From Thermohalobaculum sp039185235 (lineage in GTDB: Bacteria; Pseudomonadota; Alphaproteobacteria; Rhodobacterales; Rhodobacteraceae): 10,997 nucleotides of DNA. Below the pieces are notes generated by a model, which was not told the DNA's origin, made no database searches, and saw only the letters and a program-made list of their open reading frames with translations. Within the stretch, counting starts at the first letter, position 1. The number at the start of each line of letters is the position of its first letter. A program made the translations under genes and the position numbers. Shown in pieces: positions 1-7,049 of this stretch. The stretch covers positions 1-10,997 of the forward strand of contig JBCDAS010000128.1 in assembly GCA_039185235.1 (NCBI GenBank), given 5' to 3'.

Positions 1-1
1 A

Positions 2-505
2 TATGCTGTCGATCTGATCTGCGACACGATCCGCACGGGCACGATGAATTACGACGACCCGCATCAGGTCGAAGAGGTGTTGGAAAAGCGGCTTGAGGGG
101 ATGCATCACCACGCCGCGCATTCAAGCCACGCATTGCAAACCATGGCGGATGGTCTTCCAGCCTTGGGGATTGTCGCGGCCGTCCTTGGTGTCATTAAAA
201 CCATGGGATCGATCGATCAGCCGCCTGAGGTTCTAGGTAAGCTGATCGGCGGCGCTTTGGTCGGGACCTTCTTGGGGGTCTTCCTTTCCTATGGAATCGT
301 TGGACCCTTTGCGACTCGGGTCATGGCGGTTGTTGATGAGGAGCATCAGTTTTATTGCCTGATCCGTGATGTTCTGGTCGCAAGTCTGCACAATCACCCG
401 CCCGATATCTGTGTTGAAGTTGGTCGGCAGAACACGCCTTCCAGCAAACGCCCCAGCTTCGGAGATTTGAACGACGCGCTGCGTGAGGTGAAAGCGGCTG
501 CATGA
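2..505 (+). CDS. motA: Flagellar motor stator protein MotA, C-terminal part (5' end outside window)
   Basis: MotA forms, with MotB, the ion-conducting stator of the flagellar motor in the inner membrane. The reading frame is open from base 2, so 167 C-terminal residues are visible and the true start lies before the window. The internal ATG at 44 is not the start, because MotA-like sequence continues upstream of it. Two hydrophobic segments are visible: one containing PALGIVAAVLGVIKTM and one containing GGALVGTFLGVFLSYG followed by VGPF. These match the third and fourth membrane helices of MotA, including the conserved prolines at the cytoplasmic face. The usual charged rotor-facing residues of the cytoplasmic loop would lie upstream of the window. 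A hydrophilic cytoplasmic tail follows. The stop overlaps the start of the next gene in ATGA. No motB follows; it must lie elsewhere. Confidence 0.95.
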   Translation, partial: YAVDLICDTIRTGTMNYDDPHQVEEVLEKRLEGMHHHAAHSSHALQTMADGLPALGIVAAVLGVIKTMGSIDQPPEVLGKLIGGALVGTFLGVFLSYGIVGPFATRVMAVVDEEHQFYCLIRDVLVASLHNHPPDICVEVGRQNTPSSKRPSFGDLNDALREVKAAA

Positions 506-3102
506 GGATGCTGATTTTGAGCCTGGGTTTGGTCCTGATCGCGGCGGTGCCTGCGGCTGCCCAACAGGTGCGCCTGAGGGCGATCGAACAGCCGACGCTC
601 AGCCGCCTCAGCTTGCCCTTGAACGGGGCGGAGTTCGACTTGTCTAAAGTCGCGCCCCGACAGTTTGAGCTCCTGCTGAACCAAACCGGTATCCGCTTTG
701 ACACCCGCCAGGTCTTTCCCGATCGCTTGGTCAGCCGCGTGATCTCGGCTCGGCAGGTCAAGGATCCGAACGGCTCGCGCCTGCGCTTCATTCTCAACTG
801 CGATTGCGCCGCGGAAACCCGTGTCGCCCGAGGTGCACTGTTGATCGAATTCTATGATTCAGACGCTTCGGAGGAGGAAGGGACAGCCAATCGATCCGAG
901 CTAAGCCGCGAAGAACCCGACCAAAGCCGCGAGCAATCAGACCTGAATGAAGCAGAGGTTGAACGCGCAGCCGGAAGCGCATATGAAGCCGAAGCGGAAT
1001 TTAATGGTCAGGTCGAAACCGCAGCAGAAGCCCCGGAAGAGGACCAATCACAAGAGCTTCCAGTCGAGGATCCTGTCCTCGACACGGCCACGGCACCCCT
1101 TCGGGCGCCAACGCCGATCAAAAAGCCGCCTCAGGCAGTGGTTACGAACACAGCATCGGAAGAACTGCCCGATGTTGTACAACAGGACGCTGGGGCCAGT
1201 GTCGATCTCGCGGATACAGCGGATGAGGCAATCGCCGAGCTTTTGGAAGCGGAGCCTGATCCCGAGCAGGACGAGGAACTGCGCATCGCTCGGGACAAGT
1301 TGCTGGAGCAACTGACCCGCGCGGCCGAGCAAGGTCTCTTGGAATTTGCGTCACCCGAAGGAGAGGCATCTCCGCTGGGCGAAGGTGCTAACCTAGGTTT
1401 GCTCGCTGGACCAGAGGCGTTTTCGGGCGAGGCGGAATTCGCGGGCCCAGATCCAGCTGAAACCTCCGGCAAGTCTGCGCCAGGGAGTTCAGATGGGCCG
1501 CGTCCACTCCTGGAGTTGCCTGTCAGGGCGCGAACTTCGATCGATCGTGACTTCGTAGCTGCGCGCCGTGACACCATCGTCCCGGTCGATGTCTGTGAGG
1601 CAAATGACCTCTTGTCGCGGGTAACCTGGCTCGACCCGAAAGACCCTGCGCGGGCGCTTGCTGCCCTTCGTGGTGAGATTTTGGGGGAGTTCGATCAACC
1701 GCGACCAGAGATCATCGAACGGCTGGTCACGCTCTACATCTCAATCGGCTTCGGGATTGAGGCGCGTCGACTGCTCGAGCTCTACGGAGAAGCGTTGCCA
1801 GGTCGCGGAGTCTATCAAGATCTCGCATCGATTGTCGATGGCGATCCGGTTGTTTGGGGGGAAGGGGTTGCCGCCAATGGGCCATGTTCCGGGTCGGTCG
1901 CGCTTTGGCTGGCAGCGGCTGGTCTGCGTGACTTGGACGAGTACAAGACCGATGAAACCGATGCCGAGCTTCTCGATGCATTCGCATTGATGCCGCTGGG
2001 AATGCGCAAGCTTTTGGGCCCGCGGATCCTTACGAATGCGGTGGATGAGGGCAATCTCGAGCTTGCTCGCAAGATCGATCAATTGCTGCAGCGCTCAGGG
2101 GGGGAACTTGGGCCTGCTCTGAACCTGGCGCTTGGTCGGCTGATCTCACTCGACGGGCGCCCCGAAGCGGCTGAGGCGATCTTCACGCGAATTGCCGCAT
2201 CCCGCGGAGAATTGGCAACGGAGGCGCTGTTGCGTCTGGTCGAAAGCAAGCTTAAGCGCGGTGCGCCGATCTCCGAGATTGAGCGCCAGGAGCTTGCCTT
2301 CGCAGCCTATATCTACCGAGGAGACCCCGAGGGTCGCTTTCTTCAACTGACCGAGTTGCAAGCGCGGGCCGGTGGCGCTGGGCTGCCAGAAGTTCTCTCC
2401 GAGCTGAAACGTCATCTGAACGAGGCGCCGGAGGAGGCCGCCGAATACCGAGATATCGGTCATCTCCTGCTTGAAGAATCCGATCGCGACAGTGTTGGAG
2501 ATGCGGCCTATACGCAGGCGGTTCTCGCCTATGCGGATGAGATCTCACCGACCGCCGCCGGGGACGCCGCGCGGGCGCGGATCGCGCGCGAGCTTACCGG
2601 GGCAGGGCTCGCCAATCTCGCGCTTGATCTGCTGCAAGTTGCCCTCGTGCGGGCTGCGCCAGAGGTTCGGCTCGCTGCAGGTGAAGCCCTTGTCGCCCTG
2701 TTCCGCGGTGAGGAGGCGCTGGCCCAGCTTGAAGGCGTCGAACTGCCCGAGGCCCAAGCGATCCGGGTTCGGGCCCACAAACTGCAAGCCGCGCATGCCG
2801 AAGCGTTGGAACTGGCGGCGCAGAGTGCCGATGACGCACAGGAAATCGACGTTGCCGATCTCGCCTGGCGGGCCGGTGAATGGGAAACGGCCGCTGATCA
2901 AGGACCAGAGGCGCGCCGGCTGCTCGCAGCCTTTATGGCGGGTCAGGATGCGGCCGAGGCTCAGATCGACCCTGATCGCGATCAGGCTTTTCTAGCCCCG
3001 CCCGAACTGCCAGCGCAGGCTTCGCTGAAAAGCTCGAAGGAAGTGCTCGACGGCTCCGCCACTGTTAGAGAAATCATTGAGGAGGCATTGGGCGATGGAT
3101 AA
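502..3102 (+). CDS. Large exported TPR-like protein of the motor/rod operon, function unknown
   Basis: An 866-residue protein that I cannot assign to a named gene. Residues 1–20 form a signal peptide ending in PAAA before QQ, so the protein is probably periplasmic. Residues about 21–120 alternate hydrophobic and polar residues and end in a short CDC motif (Cys100, Cys102); the pattern resembles the AMIN-like beta domain of periplasmic proteins. Residues about 121–335 are acidic and low in complexity (rich in E, D, A, P), with one helical piece near 236–285. From about 350 to the end the protein is alanine- and leucine-rich and helical with TPR-like units (for example near 535–580), plus single cysteines at 365 and 462. 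The gene overlaps motA by 4 bp and flgF by 8 bp, so it is co-translated with stator and rod genes. A role in stator or rod assembly, loosely analogous to rhizobial periplasmic MotC, is inference from position only. Confidence 0.85.
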   Translation: MRMLILSLGLVLIAAVPAAAQQVRLRAIEQPTLSRLSLPLNGAEFDLSKVAPRQFELLLNQTGIRFDTRQVFPDRLVSRVISARQVKDPNGSRLRFILNCDCAAETRVARGALLIEFYDSDASEEEGTANRSELSREEPDQSREQSDLNEAEVERAAGSAYEAEAEFNGQVETAAEAPEEDQSQELPVEDPVLDTATAPLRAPTPIKKPPQAVVTNTASEELPDVVQQDAGASVDLADTADEAIAELLEAEPDPEQDEELRIARDKLLEQLTRAAEQGLLEFASPEGEASPLGEGANLGLLAGPEAFSGEAEFAGPDPAETSGKSAPGSSDGPRPLLELPVRARTSIDRDFVAARRDTIVPVDVCEANDLLSRVTWLDPKDPARALAALRGEILGEFDQPRPEIIERLVTLYISIGFGIEARRLLELYGEALPGRGVYQDLASIVDGDPVVWGEGVAANGPCSGSVALWLAAAGLRDLDEYKTDETDAELLDAFALMPLGMRKLLGPRILTNAVDEGNLELARKIDQLLQRSGGELGPALNLALGRLISLDGRPEAAEAIFTRIAASRGELATEALLRLVESKLKRGAPISEIERQELAFAAYIYRGDPEGRFLQLTELQARAGGAGLPEVLSELKRHLNEAPEEAAEYRDIGHLLLEESDRDSVGDAAYTQAVLAYADEISPTAAGDAARARIARELTGAGLANLALDLLQVALVRAAPEVRLAAGEALVALFRGEEALAQLEGVELPEAQAIRVRAHKLQAAHAEALELAAQSADDAQEIDVADLAWRAGEWETAADQGPEARRLLAAFMAGQDAAEAQIDPDRDQAFLAPPELPAQASLKSSKEVLDGSATVREIIEEALGDG
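3079..3085 (+). promoter_or_regulatory. Ribosome binding site of flgF
   Basis: GAGGAGG lies nine bases before ATG 3095. It fixes the flgF start there and rules out the upstream in-frame TTG at 3077, which would overlap the site itself. The site lies inside the last codons of the preceding gene. Confidence 0.8.
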
Positions 3103-3817
3103 TCCAGGCTATGTGACCCTCTCGCGTCAGTCGGCGCTCGCCGCGAAAATGGACGCGATTGCCAACAATATTGCGAATATCTCAACCGATGGGTTTCGGC
3201 GTGAGAGCATGGTGTTTGCCGAGGTGGTCGATGCTCTGACGGTCGAAGGTGGCAGTCTCTCGCAATCGGCGGCCCGGGTGCGGATGACCGACTTCTCGCA
3301 AGGACCGCTGCGCCAGACCGGCGGCACCTTCGATCTCGCGATCGAAGGCGACGGGTTCTTCATGATCGAGGATAACGAACAAGTCGCGCTCTCCCGAGCG
3401 GGCAGTTTCGCACGGAACGAGGTCGGCGAACTGGTGACCGCTGAAGGGCGCCGGGTTCTCGACATCGGTGAGGCGCCGATCCTGATCCCGGCAGAAGTGC
3501 GGAGCGTCAGTGTTGGCACCGATGGCACGATCTCGGCCGATGGCGCGCCGATCGCGCAGCTGGGCCTAGTGACCGTTCCCGACATGACCCAGCTCACGCG
3601 TCAGGAATCAGGCCTGATGGTCAGCGATCAACAGCTCGAACCGGCCGAGAATGCCTCGGTATTCCAGGGCTTTATCGAACAATCGAATGTTAATCCGGTG
3701 TGGGAGATCACCGAAATGATCAAAGTGCAGCGCGCCTATGAAATGGGCCAGGCATTCCTGCAATCCGAGGATGAACGGATCCGTCAGTTCATCCGGACGG
3801 CTGGCGCTCAAACCTAA
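3095..3817 (+). CDS. flgF: Flagellar basal-body proximal rod protein FlgF
   Basis: FlgF (240 residues) is a subunit of the proximal rod, the axial structure crossing the periplasm. It is exported by the flagellar type III apparatus, so it has no Sec signal peptide. The N-terminus carries the rod/hook family signature (ANNIANISTDGF near residue 30). The middle has LRQTGGTFDLAIEGDGFF, typical of rod proteins. The C-terminus has the second signature, EQSNVNPV followed by a helix with QRAYEM. It lacks the extra FlgG-specific stretch seen in the next gene, and its length fits FlgF (the E. coli protein is about 250 residues). ATG 3095 is chosen because of the Shine-Dalgarno site at 3079–3085. The gene starts inside the end of the preceding 866-residue gene and is followed 17 bases later by flgG. 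Confidence 0.95.
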   Translation: MDNPGYVTLSRQSALAAKMDAIANNIANISTDGFRRESMVFAEVVDALTVEGGSLSQSAARVRMTDFSQGPLRQTGGTFDLAIEGDGFFMIEDNEQVALSRAGSFARNEVGELVTAEGRRVLDIGEAPILIPAEVRSVSVGTDGTISADGAPIAQLGLVTVPDMTQLTRQESGLMVSDQQLEPAENASVFQGFIEQSNVNPVWEITEMIKVQRAYEMGQAFLQSEDERIRQFIRTAGAQT

Positions 3818-3834
3818 TCTAGAAGGAGAACCCA

Positions 3835-4620
3835 ATGCGAGCTTTGGACATCGCTGCAACCGGAATGGATGCACAGCAGACGCGCGTCGAGGTGATCTCG
3901 AACAACCTCGCGAATATGAACACGACCGCCTACAACCCCCGCCGGGCCGAGTTTGCGGATCTCCATTACCAACAAGTCCGCCAACCAGGGACGATCAATG
4001 CCTCCGATGGGACGGTGCTGCCAACCGGTGTGCAGATCGGCCTCGGCGTCGCAACGGTTGCGGTCGCCATGGAGGTCGAACAGGGTGCGTTGCGCCAAAC
4101 TGGCGGCGAGTTGGATGTGGCGATCGAGGGGTCGGGTTTTCTCGAAGTGACATTGCCCAACGGTCTTGCGGCCTATACCCGCGATGGCGGCTTGAAACGC
4201 ACCGGCGATGGGCTGATCGTCACCTCCGAGGGTTATCCCGTCGTGCCCGACATCACGATCCCCGACGAAGTGCGCAGCATCGAGATCAACGCGGATGGCG
4301 ATGTTATCGCAACATTTGCTGATCAGGTTGCGACCCAGGTGCTGGGGCGCTTCACCCTTGCAAGTTTCGCAAATGACAAAGGGCTCGAGGCGATCGGCGG
4401 CAATCTCTTTGTCGAGACTGCAGCCTCCGGGCCTCCGAATATCGGCGATGCGGGATTGGATGGCCGCGGCTTCTTCCGAAATGGTTTCTTGGAAGAAAGC
4501 TCGGTCGATCCGGTGCGTGAGATCACCGAATTGATCGAAGCTCAGCGTGGCTATGAGATGAACGCCAAGGTCATCACAGCAGCCGATCAGATGCTGGGCG
4601 CGACGGTTCAGATCCGATGA
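3835..4620 (+). CDS. flgG: Flagellar basal-body distal rod protein FlgG
   Basis: FlgG (261 residues) builds the distal rod, the drive-shaft part that passes through the P and L rings. The N-terminal signature SNNLANMNTTAYNPRR is at about residues 22–37. A stretch around residues 46–68 (YQQVRQPG, then LPTGVQIGLGV) is the FlgG-specific segment that separates distal rod from hook proteins. The core LRQTGGELDVAIEGSGF and the C-terminal ESSVDPVREITELIEAQRGYEM complete the family pattern. Length equals the usual 260–262 residues. AAGGAG at 3823–3828, six bases before ATG 3835, gives a clear ribosome binding site. The TGA stop overlaps the flgA start by 4 bp, indicating translational coupling. Confidence 0.97.
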   Translation: MRALDIAATGMDAQQTRVEVISNNLANMNTTAYNPRRAEFADLHYQQVRQPGTINASDGTVLPTGVQIGLGVATVAVAMEVEQGALRQTGGELDVAIEGSGFLEVTLPNGLAAYTRDGGLKRTGDGLIVTSEGYPVVPDITIPDEVRSIEINADGDVIATFADQVATQVLGRFTLASFANDKGLEAIGGNLFVETAASGPPNIGDAGLDGRGFFRNGFLEESSVDPVREITELIEAQRGYEMNAKVITAADQMLGATVQIR

Positions 4621-5045
4621 CGCGCGTTGGTCTCATAAGTGCCATCGCAGTGTTGGCCCTCGCGGCCGACGCTGTTGCGGGCAGCGTCGTGAGCACCCGA
4701 ATGCTCACCCGGGGGACGGTCATCGCACCCAGCGATATCGAAGTCTCGGAGACAGAGTTTGGTGGTGCGCTGCGCGATCTCAACGCAGCCATCGGGATGG
4801 AGACGCGGCGGACCATCTATGCCGGCCGCCCTTTGATCGCCGCAGATCTAACAGCTCCTGCCGAAGTCCGGCGCAACGAAAATGTCGAGCTGCGCTTTCT
4901 GCGCGGGCCCTTGCGGATCACGACCGAGGGGCGCGCGCTGGACCGTGGCGCCCGCGGCGAAAGGGTCTCGGTTATGAATCTAAACTCCCGCGCCATCGTC
5001 TATGGACGCATTGTTGCGCCCGGGGTCGTTGAGGTCGGCCAATGA
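4617..5045 (+). CDS. flgA: Flagellar P-ring assembly chaperone FlgA (short form)
   Basis: FlgA is the periplasmic chaperone that helps FlgI assemble into the P ring around the rod. This protein has 142 residues. A Sec signal peptide is visible in residues 1–22 (basic start, then a hydrophobic core and AVAG). The mature part has the SAF-like region (STRMLTRGTVIAPSDIEVSE) and the C-terminal FlgA core (GRALDRGARGERVSVMNLNS near residues 108–127, then a beta-rich end). It is much shorter than the enteric protein of about 219 residues and lacks its N-terminal extension, as is common in alphaproteobacteria. No good Shine-Dalgarno site precedes ATG 4617; the 4-bp overlap with flgG suggests coupled translation. 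The stop overlaps flgH by 4 bp. Confidence 0.93.
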   Translation: MTRVGLISAIAVLALAADAVAGSVVSTRMLTRGTVIAPSDIEVSETEFGGALRDLNAAIGMETRRTIYAGRPLIAADLTAPAEVRRNENVELRFLRGPLRITTEGRALDRGARGERVSVMNLNSRAIVYGRIVAPGVVEVGQ

Positions 5046-5803
5046 GATCATCCATAACTGTCAGCTCTGTTCTCCTGGTCCTGGCTGCGGCTGGCTGCGA
5101 GCGCCTGTCGCATGTGGGCCGCCCGCCGCCCTTCTCGCCCAGCGGGGAACTGATCGCCGAACCGATCCCGCTCAGGCCCGAACGCGTGGCCGTTGCGGAA
5201 CCGGCTCCTCTGGAGCCGCAGATCATCGCTCCGCAACAGGTGCCGGTACAATCAGCCTCTCTTTGGCGATCTGGCCCCTCGTCGCTCTTTGGCGATCGGC
5301 GCGCGCAAGGGCGCGGCGATCTCTTGACGGTCGTCATCAATATCGACGAAGAGGCCGCGATCTCGAACACCACCGATCGCAGCCGCCAGGCGAGCGAGGA
5401 TCTCTCGATCTCGGCCTTGTTTGGTCTTCAGCAATATCTGTTGAACACCGCCAATATCGATCTCAACAACGCCGCCCAACTCGGCTCGCAATCGCGCAGC
5501 GTCGGCGATGGCTCGGTCGAACGCAGCGAGGAGATCACCTTGCGCTTGGCAGCCACCGTCACTGACGTCCTTCCAAACGGACATTTCGTGATTGTTGGCA
5601 ACCAGGAAATCAGGGTCAATTTCGAACTCCGCGATCTCAAGATCCAAGGCATCATTCGGCCTGAAGACATCTCTCGCGCGAACGAGATCACCTACGACAA
5701 AATCGCCGATGCGCGTATCAGCTATGGCGGCCGTGGTCAGATCACCGACCTACAACAACCCAGATACGGCCAACAGGTGGCCGATATCCTTCTTCCGTTC
5801 TGA
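5042..5803 (+). CDS. flgH: Flagellar L-ring lipoprotein FlgH
   Basis: FlgH forms the L ring in the outer membrane, the bushing through which the rod turns. The 253-residue protein begins with a lipoprotein signal peptide, and the lipobox ends at Cys19 (LAAAGC), the lipidated residue. Family signatures follow: SLWRSGPSSLFGDRRAQGRG with a GDLLTVVINI strand after it, a polar region rich in N and Q, and then LPNGHFVIVGNQEIRVN and the C-terminal GIIRPEDISRANEI through a DARISYGGRG stretch. GAGG at 5031–5034, seven bases before ATG 5042, supports the start. The gene overlaps flgA by 4 bp and is followed 12 bases later by fliL. The segment between the lipobox and SLW is proline-rich and longer than a minimal linker. 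Confidence 0.97.
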   Translation: MRSSITVSSVLLVLAAAGCERLSHVGRPPPFSPSGELIAEPIPLRPERVAVAEPAPLEPQIIAPQQVPVQSASLWRSGPSSLFGDRRAQGRGDLLTVVINIDEEAAISNTTDRSRQASEDLSISALFGLQQYLLNTANIDLNNAAQLGSQSRSVGDGSVERSEEITLRLAATVTDVLPNGHFVIVGNQEIRVNFELRDLKIQGIIRPEDISRANEITYDKIADARISYGGRGQITDLQQPRYGQQVADILLPF

Positions 5804-5815
5804 CCCGATGGCGGC

Positions 5816-6325
5816 ATGATGAAGCTTCTTCCGATCATTCTCGCAATAGTTGGCCTCGGCGCTGGTCTGGGTGCCGGGGGTGCTTTGGCGCCCAAAGCGG
5901 AGAAACCCAAGGAGATGGTCGAGGGCGAGGATGCGAAGTCGGAGGAGGAGACGGCCACGAAATGGCCTGACGAGGAAGAAGAACTCGCAAATCTCGATGA
6001 GAATGTCGACTATGTTCGCCTGAACAACCAGTTCGTCGTCCCAATCGTTGATCAGGACCGTGTCTCATCGCTGATCGTTATGTCTCTTGCCTTAGAGACC
6101 GAGGCGGGCGCAACGGATCTGGTCTTTCAAAGAGAGCCGAAGCTTCGCGACGAATTCCTCAGCGTTCTCTTCACCCATGCACGATCAGGCGGTTTCACTG
6201 GGTCTTTCACCGATGCCCACCTGATGCGCGATCTGCGGACCGCGCTGCTGCGTTCGGCGCAAAAGATCCTGGGGAAACAGATCAAGAATGTCTTGCTGAT
6301 CGAAATTGTTCGCCAGGATCTGTAA
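5816..6325 (+). CDS. fliL: Flagellar stator-associated membrane protein FliL
   Basis: FliL is a single-pass inner-membrane protein whose periplasmic domain surrounds MotAB stator units and supports torque; in Rhodobacter it is needed for rotation. The 169-residue protein has one glycine-rich hydrophobic helix at about residues 3–25, a very acidic linker at about 35–63 (EEE and DEEEE runs), and then the FliL domain. That domain opens with VDYVRLNNQFVVPIV and includes LRDEFLSVLF and the closing helix and strand with LGKQIKNVLLIEIVRQDL. Two ATG codons (5816 and 5819) are possible; no strong Shine-Dalgarno site separates them, and coupling to flgH 12 bases upstream is likely. It is the last gene of the + strand operon, and its stop lies within a hairpin. 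Confidence 0.94.
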   Translation: MMKLLPIILAIVGLGAGLGAGGALAPKAEKPKEMVEGEDAKSEEETATKWPDEEEELANLDENVDYVRLNNQFVVPIVDQDRVSSLIVMSLALETEAGATDLVFQREPKLRDEFLSVLFTHARSGGFTGSFTDAHLMRDLRTALLRSAQKILGKQIKNVLLIEIVRQDL

Positions 6326-6335
6326 TCCTGGCGAA
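6309..6335. terminator. Hairpin at the convergent fliL/flgD ends, probable bidirectional terminator
   Basis: A perfect 11-bp inverted repeat (TTCGCCAGGAT and ATCCTGGCGAA) with a 5-base loop spans the fliL stop codon. It lies 28 bases from the convergent flgD stop. Being symmetrical, it can form in transcripts from both sides. Neither side has a clear T tract, so it may stabilise 3' ends rather than act as a classical intrinsic terminator. Confidence 0.65.
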
Positions 6336-6363
6336 ACAGTGTGCAGCGAAAAGTTGGAAGTGT

Positions 6364-7044
6364 TTAGGAGCCTGATCTTACCGACTGAATCTCGGTAATG
6401 CTGATCTCGTCCTGGCCATCAAGCACCAGTTGAACATCGTCAGAACCGAGTTGAACTTCGGTGACTTCGGCAAAGCCGGAGGGGACTTCGATTGGCAGGC
6501 GCGCTCCGCCGGAAAAGCGCTCCAACTGGAATCTGTAGAGGCCCGGATCAGCCGTCTCACCAGAGCCAAGCGTGCCATCCCAGGTGATTTCCGTCGCGTT
6601 CGGGTCCACCGGGATTTGCCCCAATGGAACACCGGCGAGGTTCGTGATCACCAGTCGCGCTTCATCGGCCTGCGAATTGGGTTGCGTGGTCAGTTGGATC
6701 GGCTCGCCTTTGAAGGCGAGCGCCGATTGCGCCTCGACTTGACGGCCGAGCCATTGGCTCAGTTCAGCAGTCGCGGTCGCATCCAACTTCTCGAGCATCT
6801 GCGAGAGCGCGTCATTGGTTGCGATCTGCTGTTCGACACTCGAGAACTGGGCGAGCTGCGCAACAAACTCGGTCGATTCCAGGGGTTCCAGCGGATCCTG
6901 GTTTTCCAACTGCGCCGTCAGCAAGTTAAGGAATGTCTCGAAATCCGAGGCGAGCGCCGTCGTGCTGTTCTGGGAACTGCTCTCGGGGATCGCCTGCGAG
7001 ATGTTCGGTGTTGATATGCTGCTCGTTGGAATGACGTCGGTCAT
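6364..7044 (-). CDS. flgD: Flagellar hook capping protein FlgD
   Basis: FlgD (226 residues) forms the temporary cap under which hook subunits polymerise; it is exported by the flagellar type III system. The conserved N-terminal region is clear at about residues 34–76: a helix DFETFLNLLTAQLENQDP, then PLESTEFVAQLAQFSSVEQQ. The second half carries the Ig-like/tudor pattern, with TEITWDGTLGSGETADPGLYRFQL at about 151–174. The start ATG is at 7044, only five bases after the fliK stop. The ribosome binding site is weak (GAGAG inside the fliK end), so translation is probably coupled to fliK. It is the last gene of the fliK–flgD unit and converges on fliL. Confidence 0.95.
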   Translation of the reverse strand: MTDVIPTSSISTPNISQAIPESSSQNSTTALASDFETFLNLLTAQLENQDPLEPLESTEFVAQLAQFSSVEQQIATNDALSQMLEKLDATATAELSQWLGRQVEAQSALAFKGEPIQLTTQPNSQADEARLVITNLAGVPLGQIPVDPNATEITWDGTLGSGETADPGLYRFQLERFSGGARLPIEVPSGFAEVTEVQLGSDDVQLVLDGQDEISITEIQSVRSGS

Positions 7045-7049
7045 GGGGA

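Noticed and set aside
321..797. Long open frame on the - strand across the motA/866-residue gene junction
   Set aside because: It is antisense to two well-supported genes, has arginine- and serine-rich shadow composition and resembles no family. GC-rich DNA gives many such frames.
1131..1577. Open frame of 148 codons on the - strand inside the 866-residue gene
   Set aside because: Low-complexity serine/arginine-rich shadow of the acidic linker; no ribosome site and no family pattern.
3077..3094. Upstream TTG start for flgF
   Set aside because: The TTG overlaps the Shine-Dalgarno site that serves ATG 3095, and the family similarity begins at the ATG.
5259..5297. 13-bp direct repeat CTCTTTGGCGATC in flgH, 26 bases apart
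   Set aside because: The copies are read in different frames and both encode parts of the conserved SLW and LFGD motifs of FlgH, so the repeat is most likely chance.
6430..7014. Long + strand frame of 194 codons opposite flgD
   Set aside because: Antisense to flgD, which has clear family motifs; the product looks like a shadow translation.
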